Position numbers and translations under genes: made by a program. Below are positions 20,831 through 32,193 of a stretch of DNA of 57,027 nucleotides, in pieces. The notes beneath the pieces were generated by a model. That model had not been told where the DNA came from. It made no database searches and saw only the letters and a program-made list of their open reading frames with translations. Every line of letters starts with the position of its first letter. The first letter of the stretch is position 1. Origin of the DNA: Asparagopsis taxiformis (Eukaryota > Rhodophyta > Florideophyceae > Bonnemaisoniales > Bonnemaisoniaceae); the NCBI GenBank assembly GCA_030407315.1, contig JALQPE010002160.1, positions 1 to 57,027 of the forward strand, written 5' to 3'.

Positions 20831-23800
20831 ATGGCTCAACAATCCCCCAACGCTTTCGACCGCCAGGTGCGCTCTGCCAGCCGCCGTGACAACGATTCTC
20901 CCACTCCTTCTCCCTCTCCTTCTCCCTCTCCTTCTCCTTCTCTGGCCCCCCCTGTCCCCATGGACGTTTGCGAAGCTGCTGCAGCGCTGACCCAGCTCAG
21001 CCCAGCACCTAAGCCCGTCCCCTCCCCCCCTTCCGCTTCCGATCCCGCGGTTGTCCCGACAATCGACGCTGGCGTTCCCGCAACTCCGCTTCCGGCTCAA
21101 TCTGCCGAAGCGGCGCCAGCCGTCGAGGGATCTGGTGCTCCTCTGCCCAGCTCGCCTGCTCCGGACATGATCATCGCGTCCGGCAGCGACTTGGCAGAGG
21201 ATGCGGAGAAGGTCGATGATCACAACGCTCGTGACATCGTACCGAACAAGCCTCTCCGCAGCACCAGGCTGGCCTACCCTGGCACAGTGCCCATCCCGGT
21301 GGATGTGGACTACGACATAAGTCCGGAGAGCTGCCGAAACATTCCAGTCTTCATTTCCCCCTGGATGTTTCTCCTCCGGCAGTCGTGTCCAGGGTGGTCA
21401 GGCCGCATCGCGTTGATGAGTTGAAGAAAACGTTTCTCACTCAGGGATTTTCCGTGATTGCTTCACGCGTGTCCGTCTGCGAGGTGATTGATTCCAATGC
21501 AAAAGTACGACTGCAATATGTCGATGGATCTCACCGAGTGACCGCGTTGAAGGCCATTCTCGAGTCGGCTGGACCTGCTCCTGCGAAGGACAGTCCAGAG
21601 TGGGAGGAGTTTGTCAAGTCTGACATCTACCGTCGCTTTGGAACTATTCCAGTCGACTTTCTCCTCCCACCGACTCGGCTTGGCCGGGATGTCTTCTGCT
21701 CCGAAGAAGTACTCCCGCTTTCACGGCTGATGAACTTCCACACCCACAATGTCAGCGAGGTAACAGTTGCTGACAATGTGTGCTCTGTGATGGAGTTCAT
21801 CAATATCCACCGCCTGGGAAAGAAGAAGATCGAGCCGACCGTTCAATACATAAAAGAACGGAAAGCGCTGAGCTGGATTCGTCCGAGACAGCTCATGCGC
21901 TACGTCTCGATCGCGCGAGGGTTCAAGACCATTGAAAGCCCTGCTTTCAAATACTGGTCGAGCATCCCGAACAGGCCGGAGTTCGTGCAATTTTCTTCGA
22001 CCGAGGATCTGGCTGGGTGTACGGTGAACTTGTTGTTCAATGGGTCGTTCAGGAGTGCTCCGGATGTGCAGAAGTGTTTCATCCTGGAGATGACGGCGCG
22101 CTACACTTGTAGCCGTCGGTCGGCCGGGCTGAAACCGTACTCGGTTGGTACCATTGGGCAGGAATGGATTGCTGGTTTGTTGGAAATCTTCGGGTACGTG
22201 AAGGAGGTGGCCGAGTACTGGAACGTGTCGGATGTGTTGAGGATGCTGGATGGGTCAATTCCCAGCGGGGTGACCCGAGCAAGAGCTTCGACATTCGCTC
22301 GCGCGTTGTCGAAGTTCTTGCTCAGATGGTCCCCAAGAAGGGGTGCTGGGCAGACTTCCGTCCCAAGGAAGGCCCCCCCGATGGTTACAGTTACGAAAAT
22401 TTTTCCCCGTAAGAAGTCTGTCTTCGGGAAGGACGCCAGGAAAATGCTCCTGCGCGTCACTGGGTACCGCGACATGCAAATGCGGAAACGCTTTCACGCG
22501 ATGTACCCAGACATCCCACATGCTGCGCTCCCAGCCACATGTGGTGATGATGCCCCCATCCCTTCCTCTTCCAATTCCTTGCCCATCCCTTCATCCTCCA
22601 TTCCTTTGCCCCCACCACCTCAACTGGAATCTTCCAGCAATTCCGAGGTTGCCCCTGTTCCTGTCTCTACCCCTGCCGTGTCTGCATCCTCCCCTGCGGT
22701 GACCCCGGTCAAGCCGACTGCGCGTGGTCCCCAGGATGGCAGCGAACGCTCTGGTCCAGTTTCCCACGCCGGGACTGGTACCCCCAACCGTCCTGTCCAA
22801 GCCGCGCAGGAGCAGGTCTCACCGGCTTCGCAGCCTGAGCCTGCGACTCCGGCTGCCGAGCAGCACCCTGCTGCTCCGGCCCCCGCTGTCGAAGCTTCCC
22901 GTTCTGCATCTGCTAGCAGTTCGGGAAGCTCCAGCGATGACAGCTTCGTCCCTTCACCATCCGGTGGGGTTGGACAGAAGACGGTTGCGAGGATTTCGAC
23001 GGAGGGCCCTACTCCCGAGAATGTGGTCGAGGGCAGCAGTGCGAAGGGCGGTGCAGATCCTGACGAAGATGTCATTGAAGTCAGTGATTCTGCACCGCCC
23101 GGAGTGGAAACTTCTGGGAGGAAAGTGATGCCCAGAAGGAGTACCCGCCTGCAAGCGAGTCGTTCCGGTCGTGGTGGAACGGCGGGTGGTGCTGTGGAGG
23201 TCGTCGAGCTGGAGAGCGCCCCCGAGGATGCGGGTGAAAACTCCATCCTCGGGAAGCGTAACTTGGAAGCCGCTTCTGCGACGCCCGAGCCTTCTACCAA
23301 AAAGAGAAGGCTCGGTGAGACTTCATCAAAGTCGTCGTCAAAGAAATCCAAGTCGGCTTCCCGAGGTCGCTCTCGGGAGCCGGTTCTCCAGTTCGACGAC
23401 GCCCAGGAGAATCCCATTCCCGACAGCATCGTCGATGAGAATGTGGCCGCCGTTCTCCCCAGCGCAATTGCGTCTGGCAGCCGGATGAAGTACTATATGG
23501 AAAGTACGACGGTGGAGACGGTTCGGGCGGAAATGAGGGCGGCAGCATTCCAGGCAGCTGCATCGCCGGGTGCTGAGGATACGGTGGTGGACAGGTACTT
23601 TGCGGTGAAGAAGGCATTGTTGGAAAACTTGGGGGTTATTGTTATGGAAGGCCTGTTGGCATCGTCCACGGCTGGTAATGCGACGCATGAGTTGTTCGGT
23701 CACTTCGCTAGGCAGTTCCCGCTGGTTGAGGAGGTTGAAAAACCCTCCCAGCAGTCTGATTCTAACGATGACGACAGGGAGCCACAGGACGAGCCGCCAG

Positions 23801-24474
23801 CTTTCGCAAAGCCCGGCTTCGATCCTTCGCCGTGGCAGTTCATCCACAACGTGGGTGATGCGAAGGACCGCATCGATGGTGGTCGTGGGCGCCTCTCTCT
23901 GCCGCGGCGTGAGTTGTGCGACAAGTTGGAGGAGGGGAATTTGGAGATGTATAAGAACAAGTTGGTGGCAGAGCTTGCTCTTGGTGTTTGTGCGGAGTTC
24001 TTGAAGTTGGGAATGGAGGGTGAGGATCCTGTCTTCTTCCCGAAGACAGGATTGCGGCTGCTTCTTACAGCAGATGGGGCTGCGGACCAGGATGGGCACA
24101 CGGACTTCAAGGTAGCGACGAATAGTGTTGGAAGTCCTACCACGTCTCCATCATATTTCATGATGTCGAGCGGAGCCGATGGGTTCTCTATAGTAGTTGC
24201 CCCTTATAGTCATGTATGCCTGGCCAGTCCGGGCGCCGATATGTGGAAGGTTCCCCCTCTCATCTTTTGGGTGCCACCCTATTCCGTATTGGTTGGTCGC
24301 GGTGACCTTTACCATTACGGGGTCGGCTTCAGCCGAGGAGATCTTCCTGCAGGCGAGAAGTTAGTCTATGGCCTGCCCACGCGCGGCCACATCTACTTGA
24401 AGACGGAGAAGGACGTCCTCACGGACCACATCCACACCGTCGAATATTACAAGTACGATAGGAGCAATAGATAG
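20831..24474 (+). CDS. ParB-like / Fe(II)-dioxygenase-like fusion protein, long form
   Basis: Paralogue of the 16158 gene. The ATG at 20831 opens a Ser/Pro-rich disordered N-terminus. The frame changes between about 21300 and 21345 (minus-one, or a GT-AG segment such as 21299-21330), and a 1029-codon frame runs from about 21331 to 24474. Counting from codon 21385, it holds a ParB-like domain with D-G-S-H-R at 47-51 and V-A-D-N-V-C-S-V-M at about 126-134. A disordered middle with basic runs (K-K-R-R near 635) follows, then the oxygenase-like domain. There, after S-R-M-K-Y-Y, come H905-T-D907, P-S-Y-F-M-M-S, V-P-P-Y-S-V-L-V-G-R-G-D-L-Y-H977 and R1000. Unlike the other copies, the linker-oxygenase junction is in one frame, confirming that the two modules form one protein. 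HxD...H...R is the known pattern of 2OG oxygenases; substrate and activity are unknown. Confidence 0.65.
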
Positions 24475-24946
24475 CATATCAGAAGTATTAAAACCTATAC
24501 TACTGTTCCCTGCTATAAAGTTCTGTCTTTCTCATCTCAACATTGTTACCTTAGCCCATTTTTCAGTTCTCATCTATACATCTGTCCTTCATCTCATAGT
24601 TTAGTGCTACTCAGCAGATTGCTTGCTACTTTTTAATATTAGTCTACAACGTTATATGATTTTACTAGCTAGGCCGTAGGGGGAGACTAGTTTCAACCCT
24701 TGACAACGCGCAGATTTCGACTACGAGAGCCGTCACTGTGATAAATTATTTGTAGAATTTTCGTCTATCTTCCCACCTACACTAGGCTACCTATATATAT
24801 ACAGGGTATAACCTGAACAGAGACCACGTGAGGTAAAATACTCCTGAGAGCTGCTCACAGCCGTACAGACCTTTGCTGAGCAATTTACCCGACTTCAAAC
24901 TTCGCTTCTTACCTTTACCAGGATGAGAGAAGGACGAAACTCCCTG
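24475..24946. other. Downstream region, nothing recognised
   Basis: AT-rich with no ORF. The last 45 bases match the outer flank of elements B and E (ACTTCGCTTCT through GGACGAAACTCCC). Confidence 0.45.
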
Positions 24947-25303
24947 CTGCTTACAGCCGAAGCCGTTTACCAGGGTTCCTTACAGCAAAGTCATCGTAAC
25001 GATGACTTTGCTGTAAGGAACCGTTTCCTTGCAGTGGCCGAAGAATTTTTTACCGGGTAAAAAATCAGCAAGAAATTTTACCGGGTAAAAAATTGTGGCC
25101 GCTGTAATGTTTGCTTTCTTACAGCAAAGTCATCGTTACGATGACTTTGCTGTAAGAAAACGTTTCATTACAGCGGCCACAATTTTTTACCCGGTAAAGA
25201 AATCATGGCTGCTGTAATGATTTGTTTTCTTACAGCAAAGTCATCGTAACGATGACTTTGCTGTCAGCACCCCGCCGGAACTGCCAAAGCTGTAAGCAGT
25301 CTG
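24947..25303. mobile_element. MITE-like multi-hairpin element D
   Basis: Three 39-bp palindromes (24979-25017 centre A, 25118-25156 centre T, 25229-25267 centre A). The left edge is GCTTACAGCCGAAGCCGTTTACC and the right edge AACTGCCAAAGCTGTAAGC, an imperfect inverted pair. The interior is nearly identical to element A from 15168 on, implying recent copying. Confidence 0.85.
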
Positions 25304-25749
25304 GCTTCACCCTCTCCCCCATTTCTCTACTCCGCCTTCAGCATCCCAGCCTCTCTGGTGACGACTGACGCCTTTCGTTTCCCCCCTCACGCCCCGTCTC
25401 GCAATGAAATACTCGTCTATTACCACGATAGGCTACTCGTACTGCCGCCTTAATTTTCCTCTACACACACCCTCCCATCCGTCTCTTCCGTACTACGATC
25501 TTAGGCTATCCTACCTTATGATTATAGTTGTATAGTGAGTAGCTAGAGTCCTACTTACCGAAGACTATAGTGCACCGGAACCGGCGCCGGTTCCCACCCG
25601 GGCGGGTTAAATATATATTTTATGCCGTGAGGCACAGGTACCATATGGTCGCTGTGGCTCACGGCACAAGGAGTAGATTTTGCCACCAACAGCCGTCCAA
25701 ACCATCCTCTCGTGATTTTCGCGACTTCACACTTCGCTTCTCACGTGAG
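25304..25749. other. Intergenic between elements D and E
   Basis: No coding signal. It includes a GC-rich 12-base palindrome-like run near 25575 (ACCGGAACCGGCGCCGGTTCC region) and is otherwise unremarkable. Confidence 0.4.
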
Positions 25750-25829
25750 ACAGCAGGGAGTTTCGTCCTTTTCCCATCTTGGTAAAGGTACCTTTACCAA
25801 GATGGGAAAAGGACGAGACTCACTGCTGC
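25750..25829. repeat. 80-bp palindrome
   Basis: Nearly perfect inverted repeat centred on GGTACC at 25787-25792. The arms contain TCCTTTTCCCATCTTGG and its complement, with two mismatches in about 40 bp. It adjoins MITE-like element E, and its right arm equals the outer flank of the element family, so it looks like a head-to-head joint of two element ends. Confidence 0.85.
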
Positions 25830-26182
25830 TTACAGCCGAAGCCGTTTACCAGGGTTCCTTACAGCAAAGTCATCGTTACGATGACTTTGCTGTAAGAAAG
25901 CAAATGATTACAGCGGCCACAATTTTTTACCCGGTAAAAATTCTTGCTGATTTTTTACCCGGTAAAAAATTCTTTGGCCACTGCAAGGAAACGGTTCCTT
26001 ACAGCAAAGTCATCGTTACGGTGACTTTGCTGTAAGAAAAGAAAACATTACAGCAGCCACGATTTGTTTACCGGGTAAAAAAATTGTGGCCGCTGTAATG
26101 ATTTGGTTTCTTACAGCAAAGTCATCGTAACGATGACTTTGCTGTCAGCATCCCCGGTAAACGGCCCGCACTGTAATGGGGT
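25826..26182. mobile_element. MITE-like multi-hairpin element E
   Basis: Three 39-bp palindromes (25858-25896 centre T, 25998-26036 centre T with one mismatch, 26110-26148 centre A). The left edge GCTTACAGCCGAAGCCGTTTACC is identical to that of element D. It lies 270 bp beyond the 3' end of the SET-coding segment. Confidence 0.85.
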
Positions 26183-26452
26183 GACTGCTTCTCCTACATC
26201 GCTCTCTTACTGGTGTTCTACATGCTGCGTTGCTACACAATTTCTCACTCACATCTTTCTAGTTTCTCTCCTTTTCGTATCCATAGGTAAAGCAGTAGAA
26301 AAGTGGATAGTTTGCACTCCAGGCCGCAGATGCCTTCCTGCAGTCATGTCACGATTGTTGTAGTCTAGTCTATAATATCTAGCGCTCTTGCAAGATGATG
26401 CACAGTCTATTGTCTCTGCCAATGCGTATTTACTCAAATCTATCAAAGTAGC

Positions 26453-27163
26453 TCAGTTAGCTGGCCAATATTTTCTACCATAGTCGGCAAATATCTCCTC
26501 ATCAGCTTCAACGTCTCTGGTCAGAACGACCTTGACAGCATGGGGATTCTTGATATTTGAAGCAAAGTCCGGTTTGTCTATGGCATCGCCTTGTCGAAAC
26601 TCGGCTGACTGTGTTCGACTCACCTCGGTCGCTTTCTCCGTTCCGTCAATGACCCGACAATCATTGAGGTAGCTGGTACAATTATAGACCGCTGGAACGA
26701 GCCAAACCTTCCGAACAGGTGCACCCCTCCCTATGTACGTGGTTTCCAATTCCATGTTGTAGTCCTGGAACCTCTCTCCTGTGCACCCAAATCCTTCCGG
26801 GCCGTACATCACTGATCTCTGCGGTTCCGAGTCTCGAATCTTCGCATAGAAAATCGTCCCGTTGTACCAGCCAATGACCGTCCCCTTCTTCAGTTTCTTC
26901 GCCGCGAATACGCCAAACCCACCACCTCTTACCTCCGATTGCGAAACATAGACACCGTAGAATGCGGCATCGGCAGCCAGAATCGCGTCCGGGTCTATGC
27001 TCCGAAACGAGTGCATGTCCTCGGCAGGCCACTGGTCCATAGGCACCCCGCTCAATCTGTGAAGCATAGACCCGTCCTTCTTTATTGACGCAACGAACAC
27101 AAGCAGATGGTTCGGCAATGCTGTCACAGCAGGGAATCCTTCTGGTGCATCTGAGATGTGCTT
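26453..27163 (-). CDS. SET domain, 3' portion of a split ParB-methyltransferase-SET gene
   Basis: The reading frame runs from the AAG at 27163-27161 to the stop at 26453. It encodes a SET-type lysine methyltransferase fold: G-F-G-V-F-A near the start (SAM-binding G-x-G region), Y-N-G-T, N-C-T-S-Y-L-N-D, then N-I-K-N-P and A-D-E-E-I-F-A-D-Y-G-R-K-Y-W at the end, matching the N-H/E-L-F-F-D-Y region of the family. The family normally methylates histone or other lysines. There is no convincing own start: codon 27127 is GTG, the first ATG is at 27067, and the frame continues upstream to the insertion boundary. Joining it to the frame ending at 40121, with one AAG kept, gives an uninterrupted fusion. 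As it stands it is probably a severed exon-like fragment. Confidence 0.75.
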   Translation of the reverse strand, partial: KHISDAPEGFPAVTALPNHLLVFVASIKKDGSMLHRLSGVPMDQWPAEDMHSFRSIDPDAILAADAAFYGVYVSQSEVRGGGFGVFAAKKLKKGTVIGWYNGTIFYAKIRDSEPQRSVMYGPEGFGCTGERFQDYNMELETTYIGRGAPVRKVWLVPAVYNCTSYLNDCRVIDGTEKATEVSRTQSAEFRQGDAIDKPDFASNIKNPHAVKVVLTRDVEADEEIFADYGRKYWPAN

Positions 27164-27410
27164 CGTCTGTGTTCTCGGAAATGGACGCGGACGTCCACAA
27201 CCTCTAGTACACCTAGTATTACTAGGCGGACGTCCATGTTCTCCAGTATTTTTGGATGTCCGCCTAGATCCGGACGTCCATGCGGTCTAGTACGTCTAGT
27301 ATTACTAGGACGACATTCATTGTTTCTAGTACCACGGATGTCCCCCTCGGGATGGACTTCCGCCATGTCTATGTCAACCTAGGACGGGCGCCGGTTCAGA
27401 AATTCAAAAA
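27164..27410 (+). repeat. Left terminal and subterminal repeats of the 13-kb element
   Basis: After the terminal repeat come alternating GGACGTCC (or GGATGTCC) and CTAGTA/TACTAG words roughly every 25-40 bp. The right end (39688-40120) has the same words in inverted orientation. Confidence 0.75.
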
Positions 27411-27429
27411 TTTCGACCCCAGAAATTTC

Positions 27430-28590
27430 TGCCGCCTTGCTCGACATGGATGTCCGCATCCATCACGGCGACCACTCTATTTTTCCTTGTCGGTCGACTC
27501 CAATTTTGTCTTTAATTTTTTCATCCTCTCGCTCACACCCCCTTCCATTTGGTGCTCACCTCCCCCGTACTGTACCTCAAACACCCCCAATACCACTCTA
27601 GAACGCATTTCAGCTACCTATCCCCGCTTCCACGGTGCACACCTCCATTCCATACCTACTTTTCTGCTCTACCGTACAGATTTCTTATAACCAGTCCTCA
27701 TACTACCTCAGAATAGGGAAAACATCCCCTATCCCCTCGACCATGCTCTCCCCCATCACCTTTGCAACGTATTGTTCTTCAATACCCTCTCTCCTCTACC
27801 TTCAACCCCTCTCCTTCGCCCTCTCCACAAACTTCCCCTGCAGCTTACTCTTCGACCTGCTCCACCCCTCCCTCCCTCACCTGCTCCATGCCCCCACGCC
27901 ATCCGCATCTTCGATACCGTATACACCACCACCACCACCACCGGCCCACGCTCCCGCTCCCCCGCCGTCTCCCCAGAAACCTCCCCGCTCTGAAACACAT
28001 ATCAACCCCCCACTTCGCACCCATCCTCCCACTCCCCTCCCTCCCCAAATACAATAACCCTCTTCTTCCCCATCACATCCCCACTCACCACAGCCAGAAC
28101 AGACGCCACCCCCCTTCCCACCTCTTTCTCCTCACTTTCCTAAAACCCCCTCCTCTCGGGGCCTTCAACCGCACCCTCCTACGGTCCCACCTAAACACCT
28201 CCTCCGCCCTCACTACCCCAACACCCCGCAGCGTCTCCCAATCCCCATAATATGCTTGTCGGCACTCCTCTCCGAATCACACTCCAATCTAAACCCGCAC
28301 TCCGTACATTTCCACTTCCCCCTGTACCATCCCATCCAAGATTCCATCCACCCCCACAGAACACATCCTCATACCACAGAAGAATTTTCTTCCTCTCATA
28401 CCTCATCCTTAAAACCTCCATCTCTTCCATGTAAATTTCGATGTAAATATTTTCTCCACTATGCAAACTCATACATGTATGAGCGTATGCCTTTCCGCTT
28501 CGTCAACCCTGAATATTTGTATTCATGTATTCATAAAATGGAGCCACCCACATCCCTATCCCGTTCTGCAAGCTTTACAAACCACCAGAC
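27430..28590. other. Purine-poor, C/T-rich segment
   Basis: About 1.1 kb in which the plus strand is dominated by C and T, with very little G. Many overlapping ORFs stay open because stop codons are rare in such sequence. I do not support them as genes. The segment near the right end of the element is skewed the opposite way, so the composition is roughly mirror-symmetric within the element. Confidence 0.6.
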
Positions 28591-28925
28591 GCATACTCCA
28601 CAACTATACAACAAACACTACTCGCTATTTCAGACGACGCGGTACACAAGTAGCGTAGTGTCAACCTTCCGTGACGCCTTCCCTGATGCGTACAAGTGCG
28701 AAACACGTCTAGACGTATATCACAAGTGAGCGCGGGAATTTTCGGCACAGGAGATGCTGGGCCACCAAATTGATTTTTCGGAAATTTAGAATTTCTGGGC
28801 TGGCCAGCAATGCAATCGAGCTGGACATCCACCGGACGTCCATTTCAGGTTGATCGTGAGAGAGTAGGGCGGGACCATGATGAAACAAGGACCAAGACCT
28901 GTCCCTGACGTGTTGAGCCTGAAAT

Positions 28926-31625
28926 CGACCCTTCGTAAGACGCGATTTTGGCTTACAGTTGGTGCTTACAGAAGCCAGTGATGACCCCGGTCGGGGCGGC
29001 AGCCGGTTCCTGGGGCCGTTGTGGCCAAATTAGACACCTTGATTTGAATTGAAATTTGGGCTATTCTCAAAAACATGCACATGTGAACATGTTTTTGAGA
29101 TGGGGGTCTGCCGTACGGCACAATCGACCCGCCCAAATCGATGATTTTTCACAATTTTTTTCTGCCCGAAATTTTAGAATTTCTGGGCTCGCCAGCAATG
29201 CAATTGAGCCGGACATCCACCGGACGTCCATTTCAGGTTGGTCGTGTGCTGCCCACATCCATGCATTGCAGCAACTAAGCAGGCGGGCTCACTACTCATA
29301 CAAAGTGCACGGAATATGAGTAACGTGATGTGTGAGTGTTGTTTGTCGTGAGGATGTAAGGTGGGACCATGATGAAACAGGGAAAAAGATGTCTCCCTAG
29401 CATAACTTGGGCTTGAAGCCTGGAATCGACCCTTCGTAAGACGCGATTTTGGCTTACAGTTAGTGCTTACCGAAGCCAGTGACGGCCCCGGTCGGGGCGG
29501 CAGCCGGTTCCTGGGGCCGTTGTGGCCAAATTAGACACCTTGATTTGAATTGAAATTTGGGCTATTCTCAAAAACATGCACATGTGAACATGTTTTTGAG
29601 ATGGGGGTCTGCCGTACGGCACAATCGACCCGCCCAAATCGATGATTTTTCACAATTTTTTTCTGCCCGAAATTTTAGAATTTCTGGGCTCGCCAGCAAT
29701 GCAATTGAGCCGGACATCCACCGGACGTCCATTTCAGGTTGGTCGTGTGCTGCCCACATCCATGCATTGCAGCAACTAAGCAGGCGGGCTCACTACTCAT
29801 ACAAAGTGCACGGAATATGAGTAACGTGATGTGTGAGTGTTGTTTGTCGTGAGGATGTAAGGTGGGACCATGATGAAACAGGGAAAAAGATGTCTCCCTA
29901 GCATAACTTGGGCTTGAAGCCTGGAATCGACCCTTCGTAAGACGCGATTTTGGCTTACAGTTAGTGCTTACCGAAGCCAGTGACGGCCCCGGTCGGGGCG
30001 GCAGCCGGTTCCTGGGGCCGTTGTGGCCAAATTAGACACCTTGATTTGAATTGAAATTTGGGCTATTCTCAAAAACATGCACATGTGAACATGTTTTTGA
30101 GATGGGGGTCTGCCGTACGGCACAATCGACCCGCCCAAATCGATGATTTTTCACAATTTTTTTCTGCCCGAAATTTTAGAATTTCTGGGCTCGCCAGCAA
30201 TGCAATTGAGCCGGACATCCACCGGACGTCCATTTCAGGTTGGTCGTGTGCTGCCCACATCCATGCATTGCAGCAACTAAGCAGGCGGGCTCACTACTCA
30301 TACAAAGTGCACGGAATATGAGTAACGTGATGTGTGAGTGTTGTTTGTCGTGAGGATGTAAGGTGGGACCATGATGAAACAGGGAAAAAGATGTCTCCCT
30401 AGCATAACTTGGGCTTGAAGCCTGGAATCGACCCTTCGTAAGACGCGATTTTGGCTTACAGTTAGTGCTTACCGAAGCCAGTGACGGCCCCGGTCGGGGC
30501 GGCAGCCGGTTCCTGGGGCCGTTGTGGCCAAATTAGACACCTTGATTTGAATTGAAATTTGGGCTATTCTCAAAAACATGCACATGTGAACATGTTTTTG
30601 AGATGGGGGTCTGCCGTACGGCACAATCGACCCGCCCAAATCGATGATTTTTCACAATTTTTTTCTGCCCGAAATTTTAGAATTTCTGGGCTCGCCAGCA
30701 ATGCAATTGAGCCGGACATCCACCGGACGTCCATTTCAGGTTGGTCGTGTGCTGCCCACATCCATGCATTGCAGCAACTAAGCAGGCGGGCTCACTACTC
30801 ATACAAAGTGCACGGAATATGAGTAACGTGATGTGTGAGTGTTGTTTGTCGTGAGGATGTAAGGTGGGACCATGATGAAACAGGGAAAAAGATGTCTCCC
30901 TAGCATAACTTGGGCTTGAAGCCTGGAATCGACCCTTCGTAAGACGCGATTTTGGCTTACAGTTAGTGCTTACCGAAGCCAGTGACGGCCCCGGTCGGGG
31001 CGGCAGCCGGTTCCTGGGGCCGTTGTGGCCAAATTAGACACCTTGATTTGAATTGAAATTTGGGCTATTCTCAAAAACATGCACATGTGAACATGTTTTT
31101 GAGATGGGGGTCTGCCGTACGGCACAATCGACCCGCCCAAATCGATGATTTTTCACAATTTTTTTCTGCCCGAAATTTTAGAATTTCTGGGCTCGCCAGC
31201 AATGCAATTGAGCCGGACATCCACCGGACGTCCATTTCAGGTTGGTCGTGTGCTGCCCACATCCATGCATTGCAGCAACTAAGCAGGCGGGCTCACTACT
31301 CATACAAAGTGCACGGAATATGAGTAACGTGATGTGTGAGTGTTGTTTGTCGTGAGGATGTAAGGTGGGACCATGATGAAACAGGGAAAAAGATGTCTCC
31401 CTAGCATAACTTGGGCTTGAAGCCTGGAATCGACCCTTCGTAAGACGCGATTTTGGCTTACAGTTAGTGCTTACCGAAGCCAGTGACGGCCCCGGTCGGG
31501 GCGGCAGCCGGTTCCTGGGGCCGTTGTGGCCAAATTAGACACCTTGATTTGAATTGAAATTTGGGCTATTCTCAAAAACATGCACATGTGAACATGTTTT
31601 TGAGATGGGGGTCTGCCGTACGGCA
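28926..31625. repeat. 501-bp tandem repeat, 5.4 copies
   Basis: The anchor CGACCCTTCGTAAGACGCG occurs at 28926 and then every 501 bases (29427, 29928, 30429, 30930, 31431). Copies two to five look identical; the first and last carry the few differences also seen in the single copy in the opposite arm. Each unit contains a 13-bp-arm hairpin (TCTCAAAAACATG...CATGTTTTTGAGA). The 87-codon and 63-codon ORFs in each unit simply repeat with it. Confidence 0.95.
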
Positions 31626-32085
31626 CTTTCGACCGCCCAAATCGATATAATTTTGCAATTTTTTTCTGACTGAAATTTTAGAATTTCTGGGCTCGCCAGC
31701 AATGCAATTGAGCTGGACATTCACCGGACGTCCATTTCAGGTTGGTCGAGTATTGCACATGGATACAGTTTTGCAGCTATTTCTCAGCCCAACATTTTAG
31801 AATTTCAGGGCTGACCAGCAATGTAACCGAGCCGGACTTCTACTGGACGTCCATTTCAAGTTAGGCTAGTGCTGCACATTTGCTCGCATCGCAGCAACTA
31901 AGCAAGTGTTGACAGCACCGAGATGCCATGCAGACAAGGAGAATCGGCTGCAAACGGCTTCCCTGGTCGGCGGCTGGATGTCTGGATGTGAATGGCTGCA
32001 AGCATGGAAATCTTGCTACCGCACAGCGCATACACACTGCAGCAGCACATCACTGACGCATGCGAAAGTTGGGTGCTGCAGTGCG

Positions 32086-32193
32086 TGGTTGTTTGTGTGT
32101 TTGTGTGTTTTGTGTGTTTGTGTGTTTGTGTGTTTGTGTGTTTGTGTGTTTGTGTGTTTGTGTGTTTGTGTCTTTGTGTCTTTGTGTGTGTAT
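32086..32193 (+). repeat. TGTGTTTG microsatellite
   Basis: Near-perfect TGTGTTTG/TTTGTGTG repeats over about 105 bp. The mirror position in the right arm (36122-36155) has only about 34 bp, so repeat length has diverged between arms. Confidence 0.9.

Noticed and set aside
20816..23429. Long minus-strand ORFs (135-269 codons) opposite the 20831 gene
   Set aside because: Antisense shadows of a GC-rich coding region; the plus strand carries the conserved motifs.
16158..24474. Bacterial plasmid origin for the ParB-like genes
   Set aside because: No parA, no operon structure, long disordered eukaryote-like linkers, fusion to chromatin-type domains, and integration among eukaryotic transposons.
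27635..28250. Proline/histidine-rich ORFs of 140-162 codons
   Set aside because: Produced by the C/T-rich composition, which is poor in stop codons; several frames are open at once.
29056..31323. Five identical 87-codon ORFs (and five 63-codon ORFs on the opposite strand) as a gene family
   Set aside because: They lie in the identical 501-bp tandem unit, overlap on both strands and have no independent conservation.
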